DNA of 64,000 nucleotides from Caulobacter sp. (GTDB lineage: Bacteria; Pseudomonadota; Alphaproteobacteria; Caulobacterales; Caulobacteraceae): NCBI GenBank assembly GCA_026225565.1, contig JAMFTA010000022.1, positions 1 through 64,000 on the forward strand, in the 5' to 3' direction. The position numbers and the translations under genes were made by a program. Positions 15,967 through 25,393 of this stretch are shown here, in pieces; the first letter of the stretch is position 1; the number at the start of each line of letters is the position of its first letter. Below the pieces are notes generated by a model, which saw only the letters and a program-made list of their open reading frames with translations, did not search any database and was not told the origin of the DNA.

Positions 15967-18813
15967 ATGTCGGTCGACTCAGTTCCTGCCGTAGCGGCGG
16001 CGCCCAGCGATGCGGCGGCCGACCTGCCTCTGCCCCACGCCCTGGCTGTGGTCCCGGGCCCGCGCGCGGGGCTTGCTGACGCTGCGGGCGAGCACGACCT
16101 CGCGCCTGGCCCCGCCCGCCAGCTGATGCAGAAATCGCCGGTGATCGTCGCCCACGCCTCCCTATCGGCCCGGCGGCTCGGCCTCAGCCCGCCGGCGCGG
16201 TCGAAGAATCTATTCGACGCCCTGGAGCTCTTCGCCTTCGTGCGGCCGGCGCGCTTCAGCGCGCCATCGGCGGTCGGGTTGGCGCGAGCCCTGGGCCTGC
16301 CCGAACCGAAAGGCGCCCCCGCCCAGGCCGCCACCCTGCGCAGCGTCTGCGAGAGCCTCTTGGCCGAACTGGCCGATCGTCCCTGGCCCAGCCGCGACGA
16401 GGCCCTGGCCCTGGCCGAGACCCTGGATCGGGCCGGCTGGGCGTGGGGGCCGCTGACCCTGACCGCCCTGCGCTCAAAGCCCCTGGGTCGGCCCTGGCGG
16501 GGCAATGGGCTGGACGTCTGGTCGCGCCTGCCCGAATGGGAGGAGTCCGCCCCCATGGGCGAGCCGGGCTCGGAGCCGGTGAGCGCTGAGGCCGCCCAGA
16601 CCCGCCTGGCCGAGATCCTCGTCCGCGCCGGCCTGGATGAGGCCCGCCCCACCCAGGCCGCCTTCGCCGCCGAGGCCGCCTTCGCCTTCGAACCGCGGGA
16701 GCGGGAAGGTGCGCCGCGACTGATGCTGGCCGAAGCCGGCACGGGGGTCGGCAAGACCCTGGGCTATCTGGCGCCCGCATCCCTGTGGGCCGAGGCTAAT
16801 GGCCCATCGGTGTGGATATCCACCTATACTCGCGCCCTGCAGCGCCAGATCGAGCGCGAGAGCCACGCCATCTTCCCCGATCCGGATGTGCGGGCGAGGA
16901 AGGCGGTGGTGCGGAAGGGGCGGGAGAACTACCTCTGCCTGCTCAATCTGCAGGACGTGGCCCAGGGGGCGAGCCTCGGGGCTGGAGACCTGATCGGCGC
17001 GGGCCTGGTCGGCCGCTGGGTGCGCGCCACCCGCGACGGGGACATGACCGGCGGCGACTTCCCCGCCTGGCTGCCGAGCCTCTTTGCCATCGCCCCCGCC
17101 GCCCAGGCCGGGCCGATCAACCTGATCGACCGGCGGGGCGAGTGCGTGCACGCCGCCTGCCCCCACTATCGCACCTGTTTCGTGGAAAAGGCGATCCGGG
17201 CCTCGCGCAAGGCCGACATCGTCATCGCCAACCACGCCCTGGTGCTGACCCAAGCCGCCTTCGACGGCGCCCGCACGGCGCGAGGCAAGGGGGCGGACGT
17301 GGAGTCCGCCAGCCTGAAGCGGCTGGTCTTCGACGAAGGCCACCACCTGTTCGACGCCGCCGATTCCGCCTTCTCCGCCTGTCTCTCGGGGCAGGAGGCG
17401 GCGGAGCTGCGCCGCTGGATCCGCGGGCCCGAAGGGCGGCGGCGCGGCCGGGGGCTGGATCAGCGCCTGGGCGACCTGTTGTCAGAAAACGAGACCGCCT
17501 ACGCCGCCCTCACCAGCGTGATCCACGCCGCCGCCGCCCTGCCGGGCGAGGGATGGTCGGGGCGCATCTCCCCCCTGCCGGATATGGACGGTTATGACCT
17601 GCCGCCCCAGCCCATCGGCCCGGTGGAGGCCTTCCTGGCCGCCGTGCTGGCCCAGTGCCGGGCGCGTGCCGACGCCAAGACCGACAGCGGCATGGAGTGC
17701 GCGGCCCGCCCCACCCTGGAAGCGGCGAAGGAGGCCGCCGCCCAGGCCGCGCGGGCGCTGCACGCGGTGGAGACGCCGCTTCTGGCCCTGTCGCGCGCTC
17801 TGGAAGACCTGCTCGACGACGAGGCCGACGAGTTGGTCACCGGCGACCGGGCGCGGATCGAGGGCGCGCTTCGGGGGCTCGACCGCCGCGCGCGGATGCA
17901 GCTGCCCGCCTGGCGCGCCATGCTGCAGGGCCTGCAGGACGAGGCGAACGATCCCCTCTATGTGGACTGGTTCGAGGCGGTCTTCGCCCACAACCGGGTG
18001 GCCGACGCCGCCTATCGCCGCCACTGGGTCGATCCCACCGAGCCGCTTGAGGCGGTGGTGCTGCGCCCCGCACACGGGGTCTTGGTGACCAGCGCCACCC
18101 TGGCCGACATGTCCCACGACAGCCCCTTCGCCCTGGCGGAGATGCGGACGGGCGCAGCGCGGCTGGCGGAAATGCCCAAGACCCTGCGCCTGGCCTCGCC
18201 CTTCGACTATGCCGCCAACGCCCGCGCCATCGTGGTCACCGACATCGCCCGCGACGATCCGCGCCAGGTCGCCGCCGCCATGCGCGAGCTGTTTTTGGCC
18301 GCCGGGGGCGGGGGCGTCGGCCTGTTCACCGCCATCAAGCGGCTGCGCGCCGTCTATGACAAGATCACAGCGCCCTTGGCGGAAAATGGCCTCGCCCTCT
18401 ACGCCCAGCACGTGGATCCGCTGGAGATCGGGGCCCTGGTAGATATCTTCCGCGCCGAAGAGGACGCCTGTCTCTTAGGCACCGACGCCGTTCGCGACGG
18501 GGTGGACGTGCCCGGCCGTTCGCTCCGCCTCCTGGCCTTCGACCGCATCCCCTGGCCGCGCCCGGATTTGCTGCACAAAGCCCGGCGCGAGCGGTTCGGC
18601 GGCCGGGGCTATGACGACGCCATAGCCAGGGCCCGCATCGCCCAGGCCTTCGGCCGGCTGATCCGCCGCGCCGACGACAAGGGGGTGTTCGTCATGCTCG
18701 ACGCCGCCGCCCCCACCCGCCTCTTCTCCAGCCTGCCCGAAGGGGTGGCCCTGCAGCGCATGGGCCTGGTGGAGGCCATCGAATCCGTAGCCGAATTCCT
18801 CCGCCAGGCTTAG
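15967..18813 (+). CDS. DinG/XPD-type Fe-S ATP-dependent DNA helicase
   Basis: The 948-residue product is a superfamily-2 helicase. Walker A is GTGVGKT (about 258-264) and the DEAH-box variant is D456-E-G-H459. Four cysteines between them, C324, C393, C398 and C404, match the 4Fe-4S site of DinG/XPD helicases. The C-terminal half has GVLVTSATLAD, DAVRDGVDVPG and QAFGRLIRRADDKG (motif VI). The first 220 residues are a less conserved extension with no motif I recognise. Such helicases work 5'-3' and resolve R-loops or damaged DNA. The ATG at 15967 is the first plausible start; the frame is open further upstream. Confidence 0.93.
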   Translation: MSVDSVPAVAAAPSDAAADLPLPHALAVVPGPRAGLADAAGEHDLAPGPARQLMQKSPVIVAHASLSARRLGLSPPARSKNLFDALELFAFVRPARFSAPSAVGLARALGLPEPKGAPAQAATLRSVCESLLAELADRPWPSRDEALALAETLDRAGWAWGPLTLTALRSKPLGRPWRGNGLDVWSRLPEWEESAPMGEPGSEPVSAEAAQTRLAEILVRAGLDEARPTQAAFAAEAAFAFEPREREGAPRLMLAEAGTGVGKTLGYLAPASLWAEANGPSVWISTYTRALQRQIERESHAIFPDPDVRARKAVVRKGRENYLCLLNLQDVAQGASLGAGDLIGAGLVGRWVRATRDGDMTGGDFPAWLPSLFAIAPAAQAGPINLIDRRGECVHAACPHYRTCFVEKAIRASRKADIVIANHALVLTQAAFDGARTARGKGADVESASLKRLVFDEGHHLFDAADSAFSACLSGQEAAELRRWIRGPEGRRRGRGLDQRLGDLLSENETAYAALTSVIHAAAALPGEGWSGRISPLPDMDGYDLPPQPIGPVEAFLAAVLAQCRARADAKTDSGMECAARPTLEAAKEAAAQAARALHAVETPLLALSRALEDLLDDEADELVTGDRARIEGALRGLDRRARMQLPAWRAMLQGLQDEANDPLYVDWFEAVFAHNRVADAAYRRHWVDPTEPLEAVVLRPAHGVLVTSATLADMSHDSPFALAEMRTGAARLAEMPKTLRLASPFDYAANARAIVVTDIARDDPRQVAAAMRELFLAAGGGGVGLFTAIKRLRAVYDKITAPLAENGLALYAQHVDPLEIGALVDIFRAEEDACLLGTDAVRDGVDVPGRSLRLLAFDRIPWPRPDLLHKARRERFGGRGYDDAIARARIAQAFGRLIRRADDKGVFVMLDAAAPTRLFSSLPEGVALQRMGLVEAIESVAEFLRQA

Positions 18814-18834
18814 AAGCTGATGAGGGGAGGCCCT

Positions 18835-19332
18835 ATGCAACGACTGATCCTGTTTCGCCACGGCAAGACCGAGCGCCACGCGCCGTCGGGCGACGATTTC
18901 GACCGCCGTCTCACCGTGCGAGGCACAGAGGATTCCCACCTGATGGGCAAGGTCTTGGCCGACGCCGGCTTCGTCCCCGATCTGGTCTTGGTCTCCAGCG
19001 CCGCGCGCGCCCAGGAGACCTGGCAGGCGGCCAAGTCGGCCTTCCCGGGCGTCGCCTGCGACATTCGCCCCACGCTTTATAATTCCGACGCCAAAGACCT
19101 GATGCGCGCCGCCCGCGCTGCAACCGCCGACACGGTGATGATCGTCGCTCATAACCCCGGTATGCAGGAGCTGACCGATTCGCTGGCGCAGGAGAGCGCA
19201 AACGCCGCCATCCAGGAAAAGCTGAGCGAAGGATTCCCGACCGCCGCCATCTCGGTGTTCGATCTTGCGGACGGGGTGAAGACGCTGGGCGTCTTCTGCC
19301 CCAAGGACCACGGCGGCGGCGGCCGTGACTGA
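18835..19332 (+). CDS. SixA-like phosphohistidine phosphatase
   Basis: The 165-residue product opens LILFRHGKT with the RHG catalytic motif (His9). It carries a second basic site LVSSAARAQETW and the late histidine in VMIVAHNPGMQEL, the pattern of the SixA branch of histidine phosphatases. SixA removes phosphate from His-containing phosphotransfer proteins or PTS-Ntr components. The start at 18835 has GGGAGG close upstream; an in-frame ATG at 18820 is the alternative. It lies 21 bases after the helicase gene and overlaps the DUF952 gene by 8 bases. Confidence 0.88.
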   Translation: MQRLILFRHGKTERHAPSGDDFDRRLTVRGTEDSHLMGKVLADAGFVPDLVLVSSAARAQETWQAAKSAFPGVACDIRPTLYNSDAKDLMRAARAATADTVMIVAHNPGMQELTDSLAQESANAAIQEKLSEGFPTAAISVFDLADGVKTLGVFCPKDHGGGGRD

Positions 19333-19675
19333 GGTGTTCAAGATCCTCTCCCGTGCGGAATGGCAGGCCGCTCAAGCGGCGGGCAAGTTCACCGGCAGCG
19401 CCGTCGACCGACAAGACGGCTACATCCACCTCTCCACCGCCGCCCAGGCCGCCGATACCGCGCGCCTGCACTTTGAGGGCCAGGCCGGCCTGGTGCTGCT
19501 GACCCTCGACGCTGAGGCGCTCGGTGAAGCGCTCAGGTGGGAGCCCTCGCGCGGCGGCCAGCTGTTTCCCCACCTTTACGGCCCCTTGCCCACCGCTGAC
19601 GTAAAGGCCGTGCGCGACCTGCCCCTGAACGCCGAGGGATGGCCCGACCCCGGTCTGCCCCCGGCCGAGGCCTAA
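19325..19675 (+). CDS. DUF952 family protein
   Basis: The 116-residue product has the DUF952 signatures FKILSRAEWQAAQAAG, DGYIHLSTAAQAADTA, LVLLTLD and RGGQLFPHLYGPLP. The family is related in fold to ADP-ribosyltransferase-like proteins, but its activity is unproven. Its pairing with pyrD is common in alphaproteobacteria. The start is GTG at 19325, inside the end of sixA (8-base overlap), which suggests coupled translation. Confidence 0.88.
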   Translation: MTEVFKILSRAEWQAAQAAGKFTGSAVDRQDGYIHLSTAAQAADTARLHFEGQAGLVLLTLDAEALGEALRWEPSRGGQLFPHLYGPLPTADVKAVRDLPLNAEGWPDPGLPPAEA

Positions 19676-19680
19676 CGCCC

Positions 19681-20718
19681 ATGAACCTCTCCGATGCGAT
19701 CGTCGCCGGGCTCCGCCATCTCGATCCCGAAACCGCCCATAGCTGGGCGATCCGGGGGCTGAAGGCGGGGCTGGGTCCCCATGACCAAGGGCCCGACGAT
19801 CCGGTGCTGGCTGTCACTCTGGCGGGGCTTCCCCTGCCCAACTGCCTGGGACTCGCCGCCGGATTCGACAAGGACGCCGAGGTGGCCAATCCTATGCTCT
19901 CCGCCGGCTTCGGCTTTGTGGAGTGCGGGACGGTGACCCCCCTGCCCCAAGCCGGCAACCCGCGCCCGCGCCTGTTCCGCCTGACCGCCGACCAGGCGGT
20001 GATCAACCGCATGGGCTTTAACAACCAGGGGCTGGAGGCTTTCGCCGCGCGGCTCAGCGGGCGCTCGCGCACCGGCGTGGTGGGCGCCAATCTCGGCGCC
20101 AACAAGGACGCGACCGACCGGGCCGCAGACTATGTGGCGGGGCTGCGGCGGCTGTCGGGCCTTTGCGACTATTTCACCGTCAATGTCTCGTCCCCCAATA
20201 CGCCGGGGCTGCGTGACCTGCAGGCCAAGGACGCCCTGGACGAGCTGCTCGGCCGCCTGGCCGAGGCGCGCTCACCCCTGCCGGCCGCGCCCATGTTCCT
20301 GAAGGCAGCCCCGGACCTGAACGACTGGGAGATCGCCGACATCGCCTCGGCCACGAGGCGTCATGGCCTCAACGGGATCATCGTCTCCAACACCACCCTG
20401 GCCAGGCCGGAGGGTCTGATCTCGCGGGACAGGGGCGAGGTGGGCGGATTGTCAGGTCGGCCGCTGATGGCGCCCTCCACCCACATTCTGCGCAAATTTC
20501 GCGAAGCGGCGCCCGACCTGACCCTGATCGGCGCCGGCGGGGTTGAGGCCGGCGACGACGCCTACGCCAAGATCAAGGCCGGGGCGACAGCGGTGCAGCT
20601 CTATAGCGCCCTGGTCTACAAGGGGCCGGGGCTGATCGGGCGGATCAAGCGCGACCTGGCTGACCTGCTCCGCGCCGACGGCTACGCCTCGGTGGAAGAG
20701 GCGCGTGGGACAGAGTAG
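19681..20718 (+). CDS. pyrD: Dihydroorotate dehydrogenase (quinone), class 2
   Basis: The enzyme catalyses the fourth step of UMP synthesis, passing electrons to membrane quinone. The 345-residue product has the class-2 N-terminal helical part and LGLAAGFDKDAE. It also has GFVECGTVTPLPQAGNPRPR, the substrate segment NRMGFNNQGLE, VNVSSPNTPGLR with the catalytic Ser, IIVSNTTLARP and the FMN-binding IGAGGVEAGDDAYAKIKAGA. The start is 5 bases after the DUF952 stop, so they form one operon. Confidence 0.97.
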   Translation: MNLSDAIVAGLRHLDPETAHSWAIRGLKAGLGPHDQGPDDPVLAVTLAGLPLPNCLGLAAGFDKDAEVANPMLSAGFGFVECGTVTPLPQAGNPRPRLFRLTADQAVINRMGFNNQGLEAFAARLSGRSRTGVVGANLGANKDATDRAADYVAGLRRLSGLCDYFTVNVSSPNTPGLRDLQAKDALDELLGRLAEARSPLPAAPMFLKAAPDLNDWEIADIASATRRHGLNGIIVSNTTLARPEGLISRDRGEVGGLSGRPLMAPSTHILRKFREAAPDLTLIGAGGVEAGDDAYAKIKAGATAVQLYSALVYKGPGLIGRIKRDLADLLRADGYASVEEARGTE

Positions 20719-20748
20719 GTGTCAGCCGCCCGCTTATAGGAGCCGCCC

Positions 20749-21678
20749 TTGGCCATCGCACCTGTGTCGTTCCACGCCTATGGGCGCGATTTCGACGGTT
20801 TCGCCCGCGATCTTGGCCAATCGTTCGAACGCTACGGCTTTGCAGTGGTGGCCGACCACGACCTCGACCCGGCCCTGATCGCGCGGGCGGCGGCGGCGGC
20901 CAAGGCCTTCTTCGCCCTGCCCGAGGCGATCAAGCTGCACTACAAAATCCCTGGCGGCGGGGGGCAGCGGGGCTACACCCCGTTCGGCATTGAGACCGCC
21001 AAGGGGGCCGAGCACTTCGATCTGAAGGAGTTCTGGCACGCCGGGCGGGACCTGCCGGACGGCCACCCCTATGGCGGCGTCATGCCGGGCAATGTCTGGC
21101 CGGTGGAGATCGCCGATTTTCACGCCGCCGTCGGGGGACTCTACGACGGTCTAGACCGACTGGGCGCCCGCCTGCTGCACGCCATCGCCCGACATCTGGG
21201 TTTGGCGGACGACTATTTCGCCGCCCCCACCCATCTCGGCAACAGCATCCTTCGCCTGTTGCACTATCCGCCCGCGCCCTTCGACGGGCCGAACGTGCGC
21301 GCTGGCGCCCATGAGGACATCAACGCCATCACCCTGCTCCTCGGCGCGGAAGAGGCGGGACTGGAGTTAAAGGACCGGGACGGGCGCTGGCTGGCGGTGG
21401 ATCCGCCTGAGGGGTCGGTGGTCTGCAATATCGGCGACATGCTGCAGCGGCTGACCAACCACGTCCTGCCCTCGACCACCCACCGGGTGGTCAATCCGGC
21501 GCCGGAGCGGCGGGGCGTCGCCCGCTACTCCATGCCCTTCTTCCTGCACTTCGCCCCGGACTTCGAGATCGAGACCCTGCCCGGCTGCATGTCGGCCGAG
21601 CGCCCCGACCGCTACCCGCAGCCGATCACCGCCCAAGCCTACCTCGATCGGCGCCTGCGCGAGATCAAGCTGGCCTGA
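20749..21678 (+). CDS. Isopenicillin-N-synthase-like 2-oxoglutarate/Fe(II) dioxygenase
   Basis: The 309-residue product has the DIOX_N start (GFARDLGQSFERYGFAVVAD) and a 2OG-FeII_Oxy core. Iron ligands His188 and Asp190 lie in GAHEDINAITLLLG, and His245 in PSTTHRVVNP. The 2OG-binding RxS motif is present in GVARYSMPFF. The family is large and the substrate cannot be told. The start codon is TTG, backed by an AGGAG seven bases upstream. It follows pyrD by 30 bases, so co-transcription is likely. Confidence 0.88.
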   Translation: MAIAPVSFHAYGRDFDGFARDLGQSFERYGFAVVADHDLDPALIARAAAAAKAFFALPEAIKLHYKIPGGGGQRGYTPFGIETAKGAEHFDLKEFWHAGRDLPDGHPYGGVMPGNVWPVEIADFHAAVGGLYDGLDRLGARLLHAIARHLGLADDYFAAPTHLGNSILRLLHYPPAPFDGPNVRAGAHEDINAITLLLGAEEAGLELKDRDGRWLAVDPPEGSVVCNIGDMLQRLTNHVLPSTTHRVVNPAPERRGVARYSMPFFLHFAPDFEIETLPGCMSAERPDRYPQPITAQAYLDRRLREIKLA

Positions 21679-21686
21679 ACCGCTCC

Positions 21687-23282
21687 CTACTGGGCGAGGC
21701 GCAGGTGGCCGATGGAGCCGGCGATGTTGGCGAAGGCGGCGGCGAGCTGGCTGGAAGCGGTGACGTCGATATAGTTGGAGGCCGACGAGGCGCAGTTCTG
21801 CAACAGCGTCTTGATGCCCGTATCGGTCACCTCCACCGGCACGGTATAGATGACGATGTTCTGCGCCTTCATATTGGTGCAGAGCTTGGCCAGGCGGTCG
21901 TTCAGGGCGCTGGCCGGATCGGTGAAGCTGCCGGCGTCCGTGGAAATCCGGTTCTGCCAGATATAGCCCAGGGCGGTGTAGGCGGAGTCGTCCTGTCCGT
22001 TGACGCCGGTGCCATAGGTGTTCTGGCCGTCGGTGACCAGGACGGCGATCTTGGTGGTGCCGACCGTGCCATAAGCGACGCCGTCGGCGAACGGGGCGTT
22101 GGGCGACAACAGGTGCCAGCCCCAGACTAGGCCCACCGGAATTTCCGTGTCACCGCTGGCGATCATCGCTTTCAGTTCCGTCTTCACTGCTGTCATGTCC
22201 GTGGTCATACGCAGCAGCGCCGCGGTCTGGCAGCCCGCGTTCGGGCCAATCGCGCCGCCCCAATAGCCGTGGGTGCCGCTCGCGGGAGCCTTGGTGTACT
22301 TCGAAGGATAGCCCTGGCGTGTGCTCCAAGTGCTGCTGGTGCTTACGTCCGCCTCATAGTTGTTATAAAAATCGTAGTAGGTCTTACCATTTTTGGTCGC
22401 CGTGGCGCCGCCATAGCCGGATGTCGTCTTGATCGAATAGTCGTCCGGCTCATCCGGCGCGAAGAAGGGCACGAACATGCTGGCGGGCACCGCCGGATTG
22501 GGCGCCGTGTCCTGAATGTCGTAGGGCATGGGCCGGTCTTCCACGCAGCCGCCCCAGGTCACGCCCATCTGGCTCAACAGGGTGAAGCGGTCGGTTGAGC
22601 TGGTGAATATGTCGGGCCCATAGGCGCTGGGCTGGGTCCCGGTGATCCACGAGGCGTTCGCATAGGTCGAGCCCACGTTCACCGCCATCGAGAAAGGCAC
22701 CACGCCGATCTTCAGCGCCGTCGGGTCGCTGGTGGAGACCTGGCTGGACAAGGTGTTCACCAAGGTGGTCGCCGCGCTGGTCAGATCGGTCAGCTTGTTG
22801 TCTTGGGACATGGAGCCGGTGTTGTCGAGCACCAGGGCCAGCTCGATATGGCTCAGCCCCCACTTCACCGTGGTGTTGGCGGTGATCGGCACCTGGGTAA
22901 TCCCGGCCAGGCCGCCGATGGTGGTGGTCACCGAGGCGGTGGCCGTCAGAACGACGGCTTGGGTCGAGGTGCTGACCGACACCGTATAGTTGGGGCCGAT
23001 GCTGCCGTCGTGCATGTTGGCCTTCATCCAGGCGTTGACGGCGGTCTGTATCTGGGCCGTGGTCGAGCTCGCGGACATGTGAGAGATGGCCAGGCCCGCG
23101 GCGTCCAGGGCGTCCTGCAGGTTGTTGCGGCTGGTGGTGGCGCGTCCCACATCGATGGCCACGCCCACACCCAGCACCATGGGAATGGCGAGGAGGCCGA
23201 ACATTGGCGCAATGGCGCCCGAACGCGACCGGCCGAAGAGCCGCGCGCCGGCCCACAGTCGCCTTGTCCACTCCAGCGCCAT
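21687..23282 (-). CDS. TadG-like pilus-assembly protein with VWA domain
   Basis: The 531-residue product has a basic start, then a TadE/TadG-type membrane segment (SGAIAPMFGLLAIPMVLGVG, about 21-40) and DVGRATTSRNNLQDALDAA. A von Willebrand A domain follows, with the MIDAS-type motif D153-N-T-G-S157 and later AVLVTDGQNTYGTG. Family members are envelope proteins of the Flp/Tad pilus system. No other tad genes are adjacent. ATG at 23282 with AAGAGGAA upstream is preferred to the GTG at 23366. The gene converges on the dioxygenase gene with 8 bases between. Confidence 0.85.
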   Translation of the reverse strand: MALEWTRRLWAGARLFGRSRSGAIAPMFGLLAIPMVLGVGVAIDVGRATTSRNNLQDALDAAGLAISHMSASSTTAQIQTAVNAWMKANMHDGSIGPNYTVSVSTSTQAVVLTATASVTTTIGGLAGITQVPITANTTVKWGLSHIELALVLDNTGSMSQDNKLTDLTSAATTLVNTLSSQVSTSDPTALKIGVVPFSMAVNVGSTYANASWITGTQPSAYGPDIFTSSTDRFTLLSQMGVTWGGCVEDRPMPYDIQDTAPNPAVPASMFVPFFAPDEPDDYSIKTTSGYGGATATKNGKTYYDFYNNYEADVSTSSTWSTRQGYPSKYTKAPASGTHGYWGGAIGPNAGCQTAALLRMTTDMTAVKTELKAMIASGDTEIPVGLVWGWHLLSPNAPFADGVAYGTVGTTKIAVLVTDGQNTYGTGVNGQDDSAYTALGYIWQNRISTDAGSFTDPASALNDRLAKLCTNMKAQNIVIYTVPVEVTDTGIKTLLQNCASSASNYIDVTASSQLAAAFANIAGSIGHLRLAQ

Positions 23283-23466
23283 CGCCCAATATTCCTCTTG
23301 CAGAAAATCCGAGATATCCCGCCTACGAAGCGCAAGAATGAACGGTTCCGGTAAATAACTCTTCACAAAGAACGGTTAGCGAATATTCATCATGCTTTTT
23401 GTCCGAGGTTTAACTGTTCAGGAACGGCAGTTGCTTTAAGGGGGACCGATAGCGCCAGAGGTTCCC

Positions 23467-24621
23467 ATCGCGTTCGATCCCGCCATCGCCGCCGCCTATA
23501 TCGACGCGATCCCCAGGGCCGCCCGCGCGCTCGCCGCCGCCCGCACCGCGGCCGATCACTGGCGTCTGGGATTTGGCTGGGCGGCCGCTGGCGTCGCTCT
23601 GCTTCTCATTGTGAAAAGCCGCCTGCTTGTGCGGGTGCGTGAGCGCGTGGCGGCGATGACGACGCGGGCCTGGCTCGTTCGCCTGATCTGCGCCTTCGCC
23701 TTCGTGATCGTCTTGGAGATGCTGCGGTTCTCCGCCGCCGTCGTAGCGGATCTGGCCTGGCCAGCCGGCGGCGATCTGGCGTCGCAGCTAAGATCGGCGC
23801 TGTTGGAGACGCCCTGGCGGCTGCTCTATGAGGGGCTTGGCCTCTGGCTGCTCATCGGCGTGATCGGGCGTTGGCCTCGATGGGGCTGGGCGGGGCTGAG
23901 CGCCGTCGCCAGCCTGGCCATCTTTTGCGTCGTGCTGCTTCCCCCCGTCTTGCTGGCGCCCCAGGGACGGGGCGACGTCGTGGCCGCCGGCCCGCAGGCC
24001 CAGCCCATCCTCGCCTTCGTTCGCCGAGGGGGGCTGGACGTCCATGTCCTTTACGCCTTCGAAAGCGCCGACCCTCTCGCCGCAGATATGGAGGGATGGG
24101 GGGGCATCGCGAAGGTCGACAGCGGCGCCCATGCCGCCGTCAGCCGCGCCGCCCTGGCCGCGCCGAGCGCCCAAACCTACGCGGCCATCGGGCATTTGCT
24201 CGGCCATTACCGACACGGCGACCTGTGGTCGATGGCCCTTTTGTGGTCGCTAATGGGCGCCGGATTTTTCCTGGCGGTCGCCCTCCTCAGCCGCCCGATC
24301 GCCCGCGCGTTCGGGCAAGGCGAGGCGAGCGGGGCGCTGGATGCATCAGGACCGCCGGTGGTCGGACTGATCGCTTGGGCGTCGCTTTTGATCGCCGTCC
24401 CGGTGTTCAATCGCTTCGATCAGGCGATCGACTATCGCGCCGACGACTACGCCATGGCGCTGACCGAGGATCCGGACGCGCTTTGCCGTTGGCTAGTGGC
24501 GACCGAACAGACCGACAAGGTCGATCCATCGCCGCTTGAGACGTTGATCTTCTACGACCATCCGCCGCTCAAGGCCCGCCTGCTCCACGCCATGCAATGG
24601 AAGGCGAACCACGGGTTTTAA
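23467..24621 (+). pseudogene. M48 (Ste24-like) peptidase homologue lacking catalytic residues and a normal start codon
   Basis: The open frame matches CAAX-prenyl-protease-like M48 membrane enzymes: FDPAIAAAYIDAIP start, LLVRVRERV, several membrane segments, and an end reading DPSPLETLIFYDHPP and AMQWKANHGF. The zinc motif HExxH is HLLGH (243-247), so the catalytic Glu is Leu. The ExxD-type third ligand is replaced (YRADDY, Arg324). The expected start position reads ATC, six bases after an AGAGG site; the first GTG is at 23611, which would cut off 48 residues. No internal stop is present. It may be an expressed pseudoenzyme or an early pseudogene. Confidence 0.7.
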
Positions 24622-24625
24622 CCCG

Positions 24626-25393
24626 ATGTTTGCGCTCGGGCGCCACACTCCACCCATGGTCAGCGCCATCTTCTGGGAAATCGTCGCCTTCGCCGTTTTC
24701 GGCGCCCTGTCGTTCGCGTTTCACGATCGCCAAGATCAGCCTCTGATCCGTCGCGACTTCATCCTCGACGCCATCTATTTCCTCGCCGGCCTCCTGGTCT
24801 ACACTCAGTTCCTCGGCTGGCTGTTCGCCCATGTGTCGCCGCCCGCCGCCGTCCGCATCGTCGGCCGCTGGCCCCTCTGGGTGCAGGCGGTCGTGCTGCT
24901 GGTGGTCTACGACGGCCTGCAATATGGGCTGCACCGCTGGTTCCATGGCGCCTGGTTCTGGCCCTATCACGCGGTGCATCACAGCGCTGAGGAGATCGAC
25001 ATCCTCACCGGCAACCGCAATCATCCGCTGAATTTTCTGCTCGGCGTCGGCGCTCCCACCGCCCTTTTGCTGCTGGTGGGATTTTCGCCCGAGGCCTTCG
25101 CCGTCCTCGCCCCGATCAATTTCGTCATGGCCTGCCTGGTTCACGCCAACCTCAACTGGACCTACGGCCCCTTTCGTTATGTGATTTCCAGCCCGATGTT
25201 CCATCGCTGGCACCACGCCATCGTCGCGGGCAGCCAGTCGCGCAACTATGCGCCCAACTTTCCCGTCTGGGACCTGATGTTCGGCAGCTTCTACATGCCA
25301 GTGGGGGAAAAGCCCCTGGCCTATGGCGCCCCCGAAGTGCCCGGCCATTTCATCGGCCAGCTGATCCATCCGTTCCGCAGGTCTAACGCCTGA
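24626..25393 (+). CDS. Fatty acid hydroxylase / sterol desaturase family protein
   Basis: The 255-residue integral membrane protein has the di-iron histidine boxes of this family: HRWFH, HAVHHS and HRWHH, with a further H in NHPLNF. Four to five hydrophobic segments surround them. Such enzymes insert oxygen or double bonds into lipids; the exact lipid is unknown. The nearest alternative start is MVSAIFW at residue 11. The last 11 bases overlap the end of the convergent mtgA gene. Confidence 0.9.
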   Translation: MFALGRHTPPMVSAIFWEIVAFAVFGALSFAFHDRQDQPLIRRDFILDAIYFLAGLLVYTQFLGWLFAHVSPPAAVRIVGRWPLWVQAVVLLVVYDGLQYGLHRWFHGAWFWPYHAVHHSAEEIDILTGNRNHPLNFLLGVGAPTALLLLVGFSPEAFAVLAPINFVMACLVHANLNWTYGPFRYVISSPMFHRWHHAIVAGSQSRNYAPNFPVWDLMFGSFYMPVGEKPLAYGAPEVPGHFIGQLIHPFRRSNA

